Positions 23,214 to 33,438 of a stretch of 48,388 bases of DNA are shown here, in pieces (position 1 is the stretch's first letter; every line of letters begins with the position of its first letter). This DNA comes from Candidatus Allofournierella pullicola (GTDB taxonomy: Bacteria > Bacillota > Clostridia > Oscillospirales > Ruminococcaceae), in NCBI GenBank assembly GCA_019114225.1, contig DXFW01000007.1, positions 1 through 48,388 on the forward strand, written 5' to 3'. The translations under genes were made by a program, and so were the position numbers. The notes beneath the pieces were generated by a model. That model did no database searches, was not told where the DNA came from, and saw nothing but the letters and a program-made list of their open reading frames with translations.

Positions 23214-24653
23214 ATGGAACAATTTGACGCAAAACTGCACGAAGAGTGCGGCGTGTTCGGGATCTACCGCCGGGATGAGAGCCAGGACGTGGTGGCCACC
23301 ACTTACTACGGTCTGTACGCGCTGCAGCACCGCGGCCAGGAGAGCTGCGGCATGGCGGTGAACGACGGCGGCGTGATCTACAAGCGCCGTGAACTGGGCC
23401 TGGTGAACGAGGTGTTCACCAAGGACGTGCTGGAAGCCATGCCCCGGGGCCAGATGTGCATTGGCCACTGCCGCTATGCCACCACCGGCACCCCCCTGCG
23501 GGCCAACGCCCAGCCCTTTGTCATCCGCCATGTGAAGGGCCCCATGGCCCTGGCCCACAACGGCAATTTGACCAACTCCTACGAGCTGCGGCGGGCCATC
23601 GAGCTGGAGGGCGGCATTTTCCACTCCACCAGCGACACCGAGGTCATCGCCTACACCATCACCCGCCAGCGCCTTTCCAGCGGCAGCATCGAGGAAGCGG
23701 TGGAAAAGACCATGCCCATGCTGAAAGGCGCCTACAGCCTGGTCATTATGAGCCCCCGCAAGCTCATCGCCGCCCGTGACCCCCACGGCTTCCGCCCGCT
23801 GTGTATCGGCAAACTGCACGGCAGCGACGTCATCGCCAGCGAAAGCTGCGCCATCGCCGCCGCCGGCGGCGAGTTCGTGCGGGACGTGGAGCCCGGTGAG
23901 ATCGTGGTGTTCGATGAGAACGGCATGCGCTCCATCCGCACCCACTGCGGCCAGCCCAGCAGCCTGTGCGTCTTTGAGTTCGTCTACATCGCCCGGCCCG
24001 ACTCGGTGGTGGACGGCGCCTCCGTCCACCGTGCCCGCCGCCGCGCCGGCGCCATGCTGGCGCTGGAGCACCCCATCCAGGCGGATGTGGTCATCGGCGT
24101 GCCCGACTCCGGCCTGGACGCGGCTCTCGGCTACTCCCAGCAGAGCGGCATTCCCTACGGCATTGGCTTTTTGAAGAACAAATACATCGGCCGCACCTTC
24201 ATCCAGCCCGACCAGAAGCTGCGTGAGAACACCGTGCGGATCAAGCTGAACCCCATCGCCGACACGGTGCGGGGCAAGCGGGTGGTGCTGGTGGATGACT
24301 CCATCGTCCGCGGCACCACCAGCCGCCAGATCGTGCAGCTGCTGCGGGAGGCCGGCGCCACCCAGGTGCACTTCCTCTCCAGCGCGCCGGAGTTCCTCTA
24401 TCCCTGCTATTTCGGCGTGGATGTGGACAGCCGCGAAAACCTCATCGCCGCCAACCACACCCTGGAAGAAATGCAGGAGATCCTGGGGGTGGACAGCCTG
24501 GGCTTCCTCAGCGTGGAGGGCGTGAAGAACATTGCCGAGGGCTGCGGCCTTGGCCTGTGCACCGGCTGCTTCACCGGCAAATACCCCGCCGAGACCCCCG
24601 CAGTGACCGAAAAGAGCAAGTTTGAGAGCAAGATCCCCGAAGTGACTGAATGA
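23214..24653 (+). CDS. purF: Amidophosphoribosyltransferase
   Basis: Committed step: PRPP plus glutamine to 5-phosphoribosylamine. 479 residues. An 11-residue propeptide precedes C12 (HEECGVFGIY), which becomes the N-terminal catalytic Cys after self-processing. The glutaminase domain carries GHCRYATTGTP and HNGNLTN; the PRPP site is VVLVDDSIVRGTTSRQIV. Late cysteines (SAPEFLYPCYFG and CGLGLCTGCF) match the Bacillus-type enzyme with a 4Fe-4S cluster, an oxygen-labile switch suited to an anaerobe. ATG after GAAAGGGAAA. Confidence 0.97.
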   Translation: MEQFDAKLHEECGVFGIYRRDESQDVVATTYYGLYALQHRGQESCGMAVNDGGVIYKRRELGLVNEVFTKDVLEAMPRGQMCIGHCRYATTGTPLRANAQPFVIRHVKGPMALAHNGNLTNSYELRRAIELEGGIFHSTSDTEVIAYTITRQRLSSGSIEEAVEKTMPMLKGAYSLVIMSPRKLIAARDPHGFRPLCIGKLHGSDVIASESCAIAAAGGEFVRDVEPGEIVVFDENGMRSIRTHCGQPSSLCVFEFVYIARPDSVVDGASVHRARRRAGAMLALEHPIQADVVIGVPDSGLDAALGYSQQSGIPYGIGFLKNKYIGRTFIQPDQKLRENTVRIKLNPIADTVRGKRVVLVDDSIVRGTTSRQIVQLLREAGATQVHFLSSAPEFLYPCYFGVDVDSRENLIAANHTLEEMQEILGVDSLGFLSVEGVKNIAEGCGLGLCTGCFTGKYPAETPAVTEKSKFESKIPEVTE

Positions 24654-24670
24654 ACACAAAGGAGCGCGCC

Positions 24671-25711
24671 ATGGAAAAGAGTTATTCCGCCAGCTACGCC
24701 GCCGCCGGGGTGGACATCACCGCCGGATACAAGGCGGTGGAACTGATGAAACAGCACGTTGCCCGCACCATGACCTCCGGCTGTATCGGGGGCCTGGGCG
24801 GCTTCGGCGGCCTGTTTGAACTGGACTGCACCGATATGCCTCACCCCGTGCTGGTCTCCGGCACCGACGGCGTGGGCACCAAGCTGAAAATCGCCTTTTT
24901 GATGGACAAGCACGACACCGTGGGCATTGACTGCGTGGCCATGTGCGTCAACGACGTCATCTGCGCCGGCGCCAAGCCCCTGATCTTCCTGGACTACATC
25001 GCCTGCGGCAAAAACGTGCCGGAAAAGATCGCCCAGCTGGTGGCCGGCGTGGCCGAGGGCTGCGTGCAGGCCGGCTGCGCCCTGGTGGGCGGCGAGACCG
25101 CCGAAATGCCCGGCTTCTATCCCGAGGAAGAATACGACCTGGCGGGCTTCACCGTGGGCGCTGTGGACAAGGCAAAACTTTTGGACAACAGCACCATGCA
25201 GGAGGGCGACGTCATCATCGCCCTGCCCTCCTCCGGCGTTCACTCCAACGGCTTCTCGCTGGTGCGCCGGGTCTTTGACCTGGAACACCACCCCGAGGTG
25301 TTGAAAGAGCACCATGCCGATCTGGGCTGCACCCTGGGCGAGGCCCTGCTGGCCCCCACCAAAATTTACGTCAAGCCCGTGCTGGCGGTGATGGACGAGG
25401 TCACCGTCAAGGGCGTGAGCCACATCACCGGCGGCGGCTTTTATGAGAACATTCCCCGCTGCCTGAAAAAAGGCTGCGCCGCCCGCATTGCCAAAGAAAA
25501 TGTGCGCACCCCCGCCCTCTTCAAGCACATCCAGACCGCCGGGGACATCCCCGAGCGGGACATGTTCAACACCTTCAACATGGGCGTGGGCATGATCCTG
25601 GTGGTGGCCAAAGAGGACGCACAGCGCGCCGTTGAAATCCTCAAGAAGAACGGCGAGGACGCCTGGGTGCTGGGCGAGATCGCCAGCGGCGACGGGGTGG
25701 AGTTATGCTGA
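24671..25711 (+). CDS. purM: Phosphoribosylformylglycinamidine cyclo-ligase (AIR synthetase)
   Basis: Closes the imidazole ring with ATP, giving AIR. 346 residues: SYAAAGVDITAGYKAVELM, GLGGFGGLFEL, VLVSGTDGVGTKLKIAF, GIDCVAMCVNDVICAGAKPL, ALVGGETAEMPGFY and ITGGGFYENIPR. The start at 24671 is chosen because AAAGGAG lies 8 nt upstream; an earlier in-frame ATG (24650) overlaps the purF stop but has no site. Its stop overlaps the purN start by 7 nt. Confidence 0.97.
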   Translation: MEKSYSASYAAAGVDITAGYKAVELMKQHVARTMTSGCIGGLGGFGGLFELDCTDMPHPVLVSGTDGVGTKLKIAFLMDKHDTVGIDCVAMCVNDVICAGAKPLIFLDYIACGKNVPEKIAQLVAGVAEGCVQAGCALVGGETAEMPGFYPEEEYDLAGFTVGAVDKAKLLDNSTMQEGDVIIALPSSGVHSNGFSLVRRVFDLEHHPEVLKEHHADLGCTLGEALLAPTKIYVKPVLAVMDEVTVKGVSHITGGGFYENIPRCLKKGCAARIAKENVRTPALFKHIQTAGDIPERDMFNTFNMGVGMILVVAKEDAQRAVEILKKNGEDAWVLGEIASGDGVELC

Positions 25712-26304
25712 AGGTAGCAGTGCTGGTCAGCGGCGGAGGCACCAACCTCCAGGCCCTGCTGGACAGCGAGGCCAGGGGCGAAAACCCCCACGGAAAGATC
25801 AGCCTGGTGGTTGCCTCCAAGCCCGGCGTCTACGCCCTGGAGCGGGCCAAAAACGCCGGTGTGCCCGGCGTGGTGGTCCGCCGCAAGGACTATGCCAGTG
25901 CCGAAGAATTCGACGCGGCGCTGCTGGGCACGTTGAAAGAAAACGGCATTGACGTGGTGGTGCTGGCGGGCTTTCTCTCCATTCTGGGGCCGAGCGTCAT
26001 CGCCGCCTACCCCGAGCGCATTCTGAACGTGCACCCCAGCCTCATCCCCAGCTTCTGCGGCGAGGGGATGTACGGTCTCAAGGTGCACGAGGCGGCCCTG
26101 GCCAAAGGGGTCAGGGTCACCGGCGCCACCGTCCACTTCGTCAACGAAGTGTGCGACGGCGGGCGTATCATCGCCCAGAAGGCGGTGGAAGTGGCCGAGG
26201 GCGACACCCCCGAGACCCTGCAAAAACGGGTGATGGAGCAGGCCGAATGGAAGCTTCTGCCCGCGGTGCTGGCCAAAGTGTGCGCCGAATACGACAAAGA
26301 CTGA
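25705..26304 (+). CDS. purN: Phosphoribosylglycinamide formyltransferase 1
   Basis: Transfers formyl from 10-formyl-tetrahydrofolate to GAR. 199 residues: VAVLVSGGGTNLQALLD, LAGFLSILGPSVI, and the catalytic Asn/His segment ILNVHPSLIPSF. The third catalytic residue Asp lies in FVNEVCDGGRIIAQ. The start ATG lies inside the end of purM (7-nt overlap), implying coupling. No formate-dependent PurT is seen. Confidence 0.97.
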   Translation: MLKVAVLVSGGGTNLQALLDSEARGENPHGKISLVVASKPGVYALERAKNAGVPGVVVRRKDYASAEEFDAALLGTLKENGIDVVVLAGFLSILGPSVIAAYPERILNVHPSLIPSFCGEGMYGLKVHEAALAKGVRVTGATVHFVNEVCDGGRIIAQKAVEVAEGDTPETLQKRVMEQAEWKLLPAVLAKVCAEYDKD

Positions 26305-26346
26305 ACCCGCGCCCCGGCGCTTGGAACGGAAAGGGAGAATGAGGAA

Positions 26347-27084
26347 ATGGAACTGCTTGACCTTTATGAACAGCTGAAAACCAACGCCTACCCCGGCCGG
26401 GGCATTGTGCTGGGCCTTGCACCCAGCGGCAAAAAGGCGCTCATCGCCTACTTCATCATGGGCCGCAGCGCCAACAGCCGCAACCGGGTGTTCGACCCGG
26501 TGGAGGCCATCGGCGGCATTCGCACCCTGGCGGCCGACCCGGCCAAACTGGAGGACCCCAGCCTCATCATCTATAACCCCGTGCGCACGGTGGGGGAAAG
26601 CACCCACATCGTGACCAACGGCGACCAGACCGACACGGTGTATGACTTCATGGCGGGAGGCGACAGCTTCGAGGCCGCCCTGCGCACCCGCACCTTCGAG
26701 CCGGACGGCCCCAACTGGACCCCCCGGATCAGCGGCGTGGTGGAGCTGGCCGAAGGCGCCTGCAGCTACAAGCTCTCCATCCTCAAGAGCGCCGACGGCA
26801 ACGGCGAAAGCTGCCGGCGGTACTTCTTCGAGTATCCCCAGCCGGTGGCCGGCGAAGGCCACTTCCTCCACACCTACAAGTGCGACGGCAGCCCCATCCC
26901 CAGCTTTGAGGGCGAGCCGGAGCGGGTGGCTCTGCCCGAGGAGGCGGAGGAGCTGGCGGCAAAGATGTGGGAGTCTTTGAACGAGGACAACAAGGTCAGC
27001 CTTTTCGTGCGCGCCATCGACCTTGCCACCGGCGAGACCGAGGACGTCATCATCAATAAGTACGACGCAGTCTGCGAAGAATAA
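26347..27084 (+). CDS. IMP cyclohydrolase, PurO-like
   Basis: 245 residues. Resembles the IMP_cyclohyd (PurO-type) fold first known from archaea: YPGRGIVLGLAPSGKKALIA, FIMGRSANSRNRVF, IIYNPVRTVGESTHIVTNGD, and DTVYDFMAGGDSFEAALRTR. It would close FAICAR to IMP, the last step of the pathway. It lies directly before a stand-alone AICAR transformylase, so together they replace bifunctional PurH, whose N-terminal MGS-like cyclohydrolase is absent. ATG with GAGAATGAGG upstream. Family call is from pattern and context; activity is inferred. Confidence 0.85.
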   Translation: MELLDLYEQLKTNAYPGRGIVLGLAPSGKKALIAYFIMGRSANSRNRVFDPVEAIGGIRTLAADPAKLEDPSLIIYNPVRTVGESTHIVTNGDQTDTVYDFMAGGDSFEAALRTRTFEPDGPNWTPRISGVVELAEGACSYKLSILKSADGNGESCRRYFFEYPQPVAGEGHFLHTYKCDGSPIPSFEGEPERVALPEEAEELAAKMWESLNEDNKVSLFVRAIDLATGETEDVIINKYDAVCEE

Positions 27085-27099
27085 GGGGGAAAACGAACG

Positions 27100-28272
27100 A
27101 TGAAGGAACTGGAACTGAAATACGGCTGCAACCCCAACCAGAAACCCGCCCGCATTTATATGGAAGAGGGCGAGCTGCCGGTCACCGTTTTGAACGGCAA
27201 GCCCGGCTACATCAACTTTCTGGACGCGCTGAACTCCTGGCAGCTGGTCAAGGAGCTGAAAGAGGCCACCGGCCTGCCCGCCGCCGCCTCCTTCAAGCAC
27301 GTCTCCCCGGCGGGCGCGGCCCTGGGCCTGCCCCTGGACGACACCCTCAAAAAGATGTACTTCTGCGAGGGGCTGGAGCTCAGCCCCCTGGCCTGCGCTT
27401 ATGCCCGGGCCCGCGGCGCCGACCGCATGAGCAGCTTCGGCGACTGGATCGCCCTCTCTGACGAGTGCGACGAGTCCACCGCCAAGGTCATCCAGCACGA
27501 GGTGTCCGACGGTATCATCGCCCCCGGCTACACCCCCGCCGCGCTGGAGATTCTCAAGTCCAAGCGCAAAGGTGGCTACAACATCGTGCAGATCGACGCT
27601 TCCTATGTGCCCGCCGCCATCGAGCACAAGCAGGTGTTCGGCATTACCTTCGAGCAGGGCCGCAACGACCTGCGCATTGGCGAGGACATGCTGGAAAATC
27701 TCGTCACCGAGAACAAGACCCTCACTGCCGAACAGAAGCGGGACCTGGTGCTCTGCCTCATCACCCTCAAGTACACCCAGTCCAACTCCGTGTGCTATGC
27801 CCAGGGCGGTCAGGTCATCGGCGTGGGCGCGGGCCAGCAGAGCCGCATTCACTGCACCCGTCTGGCGGGCAACAAGGCTGACATCTGGCAGCTGCGCCAC
27901 CACCCCAAGGTGCTGGCCCTGCCCTTCCGGGAGGACGTCTCCCGCCCCAACCGGGACAACGCCATCGACGTTTACATCTCCGACGAGTATGAGGACGTGA
28001 TCGGCGAGGACGTGTGGGCCGAGACCTTCACCACCCGCCCCGAGCCCCTCACCGCCGCCGAGAAAAAGGAATGGCTGGCGCAGGTGAGCGGCGTGTGCCT
28101 GGGCAGCGACGCTTTCTTCCCCTTCGGCGACAACATCGAGCGGGCCCGCCGCAGCGGCGTTGTGGCCATCGTGGAGCCCGGCGGCTCCATCCGTGACCAG
28201 CAGGTCATCGACACCTGCAACAAATACGGCATTGCCATGGCCTTCTGCGGCCTGCGGCTGTTCCACCATTAA
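27100..28272 (+). CDS. AICAR transformylase, stand-alone (PurH C-terminal domain type)
   Basis: 390 residues matching only the formyltransferase half of PurH: LKYGCNPNQKPARIY, PGYINFLDALNSWQLVKEL, SFKHVSPAGAALG (Lys and His of the active site), TLKYTQSNSVCYAQGGQVIG, GAGQQSRIHCTRLAGNKADI and SDAFFPFGDNIERA. It formylates AICAR to FAICAR with 10-formyl-THF. The usual cyclohydrolase domain is missing and is supplied by the preceding gene, 15 nt upstream. Such stand-alone versions occur in clostridial and some archaeal lineages. ATG after AAGGGGGAAAA. Confidence 0.93.
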   Translation: MKELELKYGCNPNQKPARIYMEEGELPVTVLNGKPGYINFLDALNSWQLVKELKEATGLPAAASFKHVSPAGAALGLPLDDTLKKMYFCEGLELSPLACAYARARGADRMSSFGDWIALSDECDESTAKVIQHEVSDGIIAPGYTPAALEILKSKRKGGYNIVQIDASYVPAAIEHKQVFGITFEQGRNDLRIGEDMLENLVTENKTLTAEQKRDLVLCLITLKYTQSNSVCYAQGGQVIGVGAGQQSRIHCTRLAGNKADIWQLRHHPKVLALPFREDVSRPNRDNAIDVYISDEYEDVIGEDVWAETFTTRPEPLTAAEKKEWLAQVSGVCLGSDAFFPFGDNIERARRSGVVAIVEPGGSIRDQQVIDTCNKYGIAMAFCGLRLFHH

Positions 28273-28358
28273 ACAAAGCGCACCACCCGGCGCGGTTTTT
28301 CCGTGCCGGGCGTCGGTGTGTCAGGGCTTCGCAAGAAAAGGAAAGGGGAGACCTACCC

Positions 28359-29642
<1,284 letters not shown>

Positions 29643-29668
29643 ACCCCACAGTTTCAAGGGAGGTACCC

Positions 29669-32600
29669 ATGGTATACAGAGTTTATGTGGAAAAGAAAGC
29701 GGGCTTTGACCACGAGGCCCAGAGCCTTCTGGCCGAAGTGCGCGGCCTGCTGGGCATTGAAAGCGTCACCGGCCTGCGCCTTTTGAACCGCTACGACGTG
29801 GAGGGGATCAGCCGGGAGCTGTTCGACTCCTGCGTGCCCACCGTGTTCAGCGAGCCCCCGGTGGACGCGGTCTATGATTCGCTGCCCGCGGCAAAGGCCA
29901 CCTTCGCGGTGGAGTATCTGCCCGGCCAGTTCGACCAGCGCGCTTCCTCCGCCAGCGAGTGCATTCAGCTCATCAGCCAGGGCGAGCGGCCCCAGGTGCG
30001 CACCGCCCGGGTCTATCTGCTGGAGGGCGATGTGACCGCCGAAGAGCTGGAGCGTATCAAAAAGTACGTCATCAACCCGGTGGAAGCCCGGGAGGCCAGC
30101 CTCGAAACGGTGGACACCCTGCAGGTGGACTACCCCGTGCCCGCCGATGTGGAAGTGCTGGAGGGCTTTTTGGAGCTGGACGAGGAAGGCCTCAAGGACT
30201 TCATCGCAAAGCACGGCCTTGCCATGGACGAGGCGGACATTGCCTTCTGCCAGCAGTATTTCCGCCACGAGGGCCGCGCCCCCACCATCACCGAGATCAA
30301 GATGATCGACACCTACTGGAGCGACCACTGCCGCCACACCACCTTCGGCACCATCCTGGAAGAGGTGCGGATCGAGGACGTGCAGGTGAAAAAGGCCTTC
30401 GACGCCTACCTTGCCATGCGCAAGGCGGTGTACGCCGGGCGCAAGAAGGATATGTGCCTGATGGATCTTGCCACCATCGGCGGCAAGTACCTCAAGGCCA
30501 TCGGCAAGCTGAAGGACCTGGACGAATCGGATGAGATCAACGCCTGCACCGTCAAGATCAAGTGCGACGTGGACGGCGAAGAGCAGGACTGGCTGTATCT
30601 CTTCAAGAACGAGACCCACAACCACCCCACCGAGATCGAGCCCTTCGGCGGCGCGGCCACCTGCATCGGCGGCGCCATCCGTGACCCCCTGTCCGGCCGC
30701 AGCTACGTCTACCAGGCCATGCGCGTCACCGGCGCGGGCGACCCGCTGGTGCCCGTGGCGGACACCCTGCCCGGCAAGCTGCCCCAGCGCAAGCTGGTCA
30801 CCACCGCCGCGGCGGGCTATTCCAGCTACGGCAATCAGATCGGCCTTGCCACCGGCCAGGTGAGCGAGCTGTATCACCCCGGCTATGTGGCCAAGCGCAT
30901 GGAGATCGGCGCGGTGGTGGGCGCTGCCCCCGCCGCCAACGTCCGGCGTGAGGTGCCCGCCCCCGGCGACATCGTGGTGCTGCTGGGCGGCGCCACCGGC
31001 CGCGACGGCTGCGGCGGCGCCACCGGCTCCTCCAAGGCCCACGGCGTCAAGAGCCTGGAGACCTGCGGCGCCGAGGTGCAGAAGGGCAACGCCCCCATTG
31101 AACGCAAACTGCAGCGCCTGCTGCGCCGGCCCGAGGCCACCCGCCTCATCAAGCGCTGCAACGACTTTGGCGCGGGCGGCGTGAGCGTTGCCATCGGCGA
31201 GCTGGCCGACGGCCTTGCCATCGACCTGGACACCGTGCCCAAGAAGTACGACGGCCTGGACGGCACCGAGCTGGCCATCAGCGAGAGCCAGGAGCGCATG
31301 GCCATGGTGCTGGCCCCCGAGGACGTGGAGGCCTTTGTGGCCCTGGCCCATGAGGAGAACCTGGACGCCACCGTGGTGGCCACCGTCACCGAGGAGCCCC
31401 GCCTCACCATGACCTGGCGCGGCAAGACCATCGTGGACATCAACCGCAAGTTCCTGAACTCCAACGGCGCCGAAAAGCACGCCAACGTCCTGGTCTACGA
31501 CTGCCTGCCCTACGAGCGGGACTGGCAGGGCGGCACCTGGGCCGAAAAGATGGAAAACCTGGTCACCGACCTGAACGTCTGCAGCCAGAAGGGCCTCTCG
31601 GAGCGGTTTGACTCCACCATCGGCGCGGCCACCGTGCTCATGCCCTTCGGCGGCCGCCGCCAGCTCACCCCGGCACAGGCCATGGCGGCCAAACTCCCGG
31701 TGGACGGCGAGACCACCACCTGCAGCGGCATGGCCTGGGGCTACAACCCCTACCTGATGGAGAAAAAGCAGTACAGCGGCGCGTACCTCGCGGTCATCGA
31801 GAGCGTGGCCAAACTGGTGGCCAGCGGCTTCGACCACAAGAAAGCCTACCTCACCTTCCAGGAATACTTCGAGCGCCTGGGCACCGACCCCGAGCGCTGG
31901 GGCAAGCCCTTCACCGCCCTGCTGGGCGCGCTGAAGGCGCAGGTGGACCTGGGCATTGCCGCCATCGGCGGCAAGGACAGCATGTCCGGCAGCTTTGAAA
32001 AACTGGACGTGCCCCCCACGCTGGTGAGCTTTGCCACCGCCATCGGCACCACCGGCAATGTCATCAGCCCCGAGTTCAAGGCGGCGGGCAGCCGGGTGGT
32101 GTGGCTGCGCCCGAAATACGACGACCTGCGCCCCGAGCACCACAGCCTGAAGGCGGTGTTCGAGCAGGTGGAAAGCCTCATCGCCGCCGGCAAGGTGCGC
32201 TCTGCATGGACCCCCGGCTACGGCTGCGCCGCCGAGGGTGTGTTCAAGATGTGCCTGGGCAACCGGCTGGGCTTCAAGCTGGCCGACGGTGTGGACCCCG
32301 CCGAGCTGTTCAAGCCCGCCTACGGCAGCTTCATCCTGGAGCTGACCAAGGACGAGCCGGTGGGCGGCGCCATTGAGCTGGGCACCGTCACCGGGGACTA
32401 TGCGCTGGTCCTTGGCGGCGAAGCCATCGGCCTGGAAAAACTGGAGGACGCCTGGCAGGGCAAGCTGGAGCCGGTGTTCCCCTACCGGGGCAAGGGCGAA
32501 GAGGTGGCGGAAGTCACCTTCACCGCCCCCGCCCGCAAAGCGCCCGCCATCGGCGTTGCGAAACCCAAGGTCATCATCCCCGTGTTCCCCGGCACCAACT

Positions 32601-33361
32601 GCGAATACGACACCGCCCGCGCCTTCCGCCGGGCCGGGGCCGAGCCGAAGGTGCTGGTCATCAACAACCTCACCCCCGCCGCCGTGGCCGAGAGCTGCGA
32701 GGCGCTGGTGAAGGCCATCGACGAAAGCCAGATCGTCATGCTGCCCGGCGGCTTCTCCGGCGGCGACGAGCCGGACGGCAGCGCCAAGTTCATCACCGCC
32801 TTCTTCCGCGCCCCCGCCGTCACCGAGGCGGTGCACCGTCTGCTCAAACAGCGGGACGGCCTCATGCTGGGCGTCTGCAACGGCTTCCAGGCCCTCATCA
32901 AGCTGGGCCTTGTGCCCTATGGCGAGATCCGCCCCATGGACGAAGGCTGCCCCACTCTCACCTTCAACACCATCGGCCGCCACCAGAGCATGCTGGTGAA
33001 CACCCGCGTGGCCTCCGATTTGAGCCCCTGGCTCAGCCGCTGCCAGCCCGGCCAGGTGCACACCGTGGCCATCAGCCACGGCGAGGGCCGCTTTGTGGCA
33101 AACGACGCGGTGCTGGCCCAGCTTTTGAAGAACGGCCAGATCGCCACCCAGTATGTGGACCTTGCCGGCAAGCCCAGCATGGACCTTTCCGCCAACCCCA
33201 ACGGCAGCGTCTGGGCCATCGAGGGTATCACCAGCCCCGACGGCCGGGTGCTGGGCAAGATGGGCCACACCGAGCGCAGCGGCAACGACCTGTACAAGAA
33301 CGTGCCGGGCGATAAGTACCAGCCTCTCTTCGAGGGCGGCGTGGACTACTTCCGGCTGTAA
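29669..33361 (+). CDS. purL: Phosphoribosylformylglycinamidine synthase, one-chain form
   Basis: Converts FGAR, glutamine and ATP to FGAM. 1230 residues, so one chain carries the PurS-like linker region, two synthetase halves and the glutaminase; there is no separate purS or purQ. Seen: TYWSDHCRHTTFGTILEEV, ETHNHPTEIEPFGGAATC, GATGRDGCGGATGSS, DFGAGGVSVAIGELADG and GIAAIGGKDSMSGSF. The C-terminal glutaminase has IPVFPGTNCEYD, MLPGGFSGGDEPDG and the nucleophile Cys in LMLGVCNGFQALI. The start ATG at 29669 has GGGAGG upstream. This matches the clostridial/Bacteroidetes clade of the enzyme. Confidence 0.97.
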   Translation: MVYRVYVEKKAGFDHEAQSLLAEVRGLLGIESVTGLRLLNRYDVEGISRELFDSCVPTVFSEPPVDAVYDSLPAAKATFAVEYLPGQFDQRASSASECIQLISQGERPQVRTARVYLLEGDVTAEELERIKKYVINPVEAREASLETVDTLQVDYPVPADVEVLEGFLELDEEGLKDFIAKHGLAMDEADIAFCQQYFRHEGRAPTITEIKMIDTYWSDHCRHTTFGTILEEVRIEDVQVKKAFDAYLAMRKAVYAGRKKDMCLMDLATIGGKYLKAIGKLKDLDESDEINACTVKIKCDVDGEEQDWLYLFKNETHNHPTEIEPFGGAATCIGGAIRDPLSGRSYVYQAMRVTGAGDPLVPVADTLPGKLPQRKLVTTAAAGYSSYGNQIGLATGQVSELYHPGYVAKRMEIGAVVGAAPAANVRREVPAPGDIVVLLGGATGRDGCGGATGSSKAHGVKSLETCGAEVQKGNAPIERKLQRLLRRPEATRLIKRCNDFGAGGVSVAIGELADGLAIDLDTVPKKYDGLDGTELAISESQERMAMVLAPEDVEAFVALAHEENLDATVVATVTEEPRLTMTWRGKTIVDINRKFLNSNGAEKHANVLVYDCLPYERDWQGGTWAEKMENLVTDLNVCSQKGLSERFDSTIGAATVLMPFGGRRQLTPAQAMAAKLPVDGETTTCSGMAWGYNPYLMEKKQYSGAYLAVIESVAKLVASGFDHKKAYLTFQEYFERLGTDPERWGKPFTALLGALKAQVDLGIAAIGGKDSMSGSFEKLDVPPTLVSFATAIGTTGNVISPEFKAAGSRVVWLRPKYDDLRPEHHSLKAVFEQVESLIAAGKVRSAWTPGYGCAAEGVFKMCLGNRLGFKLADGVDPAELFKPAYGSFILELTKDEPVGGAIELGTVTGDYALVLGGEAIGLEKLEDAWQGKLEPVFPYRGKGEEVAEVTFTAPARKAPAIGVAKPKVIIPVFPGTNCEYDTARAFRRAGAEPKVLVINNLTPAAVAESCEALVKAIDESQIVMLPGGFSGGDEPDGSAKFITAFFRAPAVTEAVHRLLKQRDGLMLGVCNGFQALIKLGLVPYGEIRPMDEGCPTLTFNTIGRHQSMLVNTRVASDLSPWLSRCQPGQVHTVAISHGEGRFVANDAVLAQLLKNGQIATQYVDLAGKPSMDLSANPNGSVWAIEGITSPDGRVLGKMGHTERSGNDLYKNVPGDKYQPLFEGGVDYFRL

Positions 33362-33380
33362 GCCGCGCAAACAGCAAAGG

Positions 33381-33413
33381 GGCCGCCCCCGGCTTTCGAT
33401 GGGGCGGCCTTTT
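33381..33413 (+). terminator. Hairpin between purL and purB
   Basis: GGCCGCCCC (33381-33389) pairs perfectly with GGGGCGGCC (33401-33409), followed by only four T. It is probably a partial terminator that lowers purB output relative to purL. Confidence 0.55.
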
Positions 33414-33438
33414 CAAAAGAAAGGGAACGAAGAACGCT

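Noticed and set aside
29654-33370. A 1238-residue open frame antisense to purL, and similar long antisense frames opposite PBP2, the SulP gene, metY and the purine genes
   Set aside because: Same mirror-frame effect; compositions are Gly/Ala/His/Val-rich and match no protein family.
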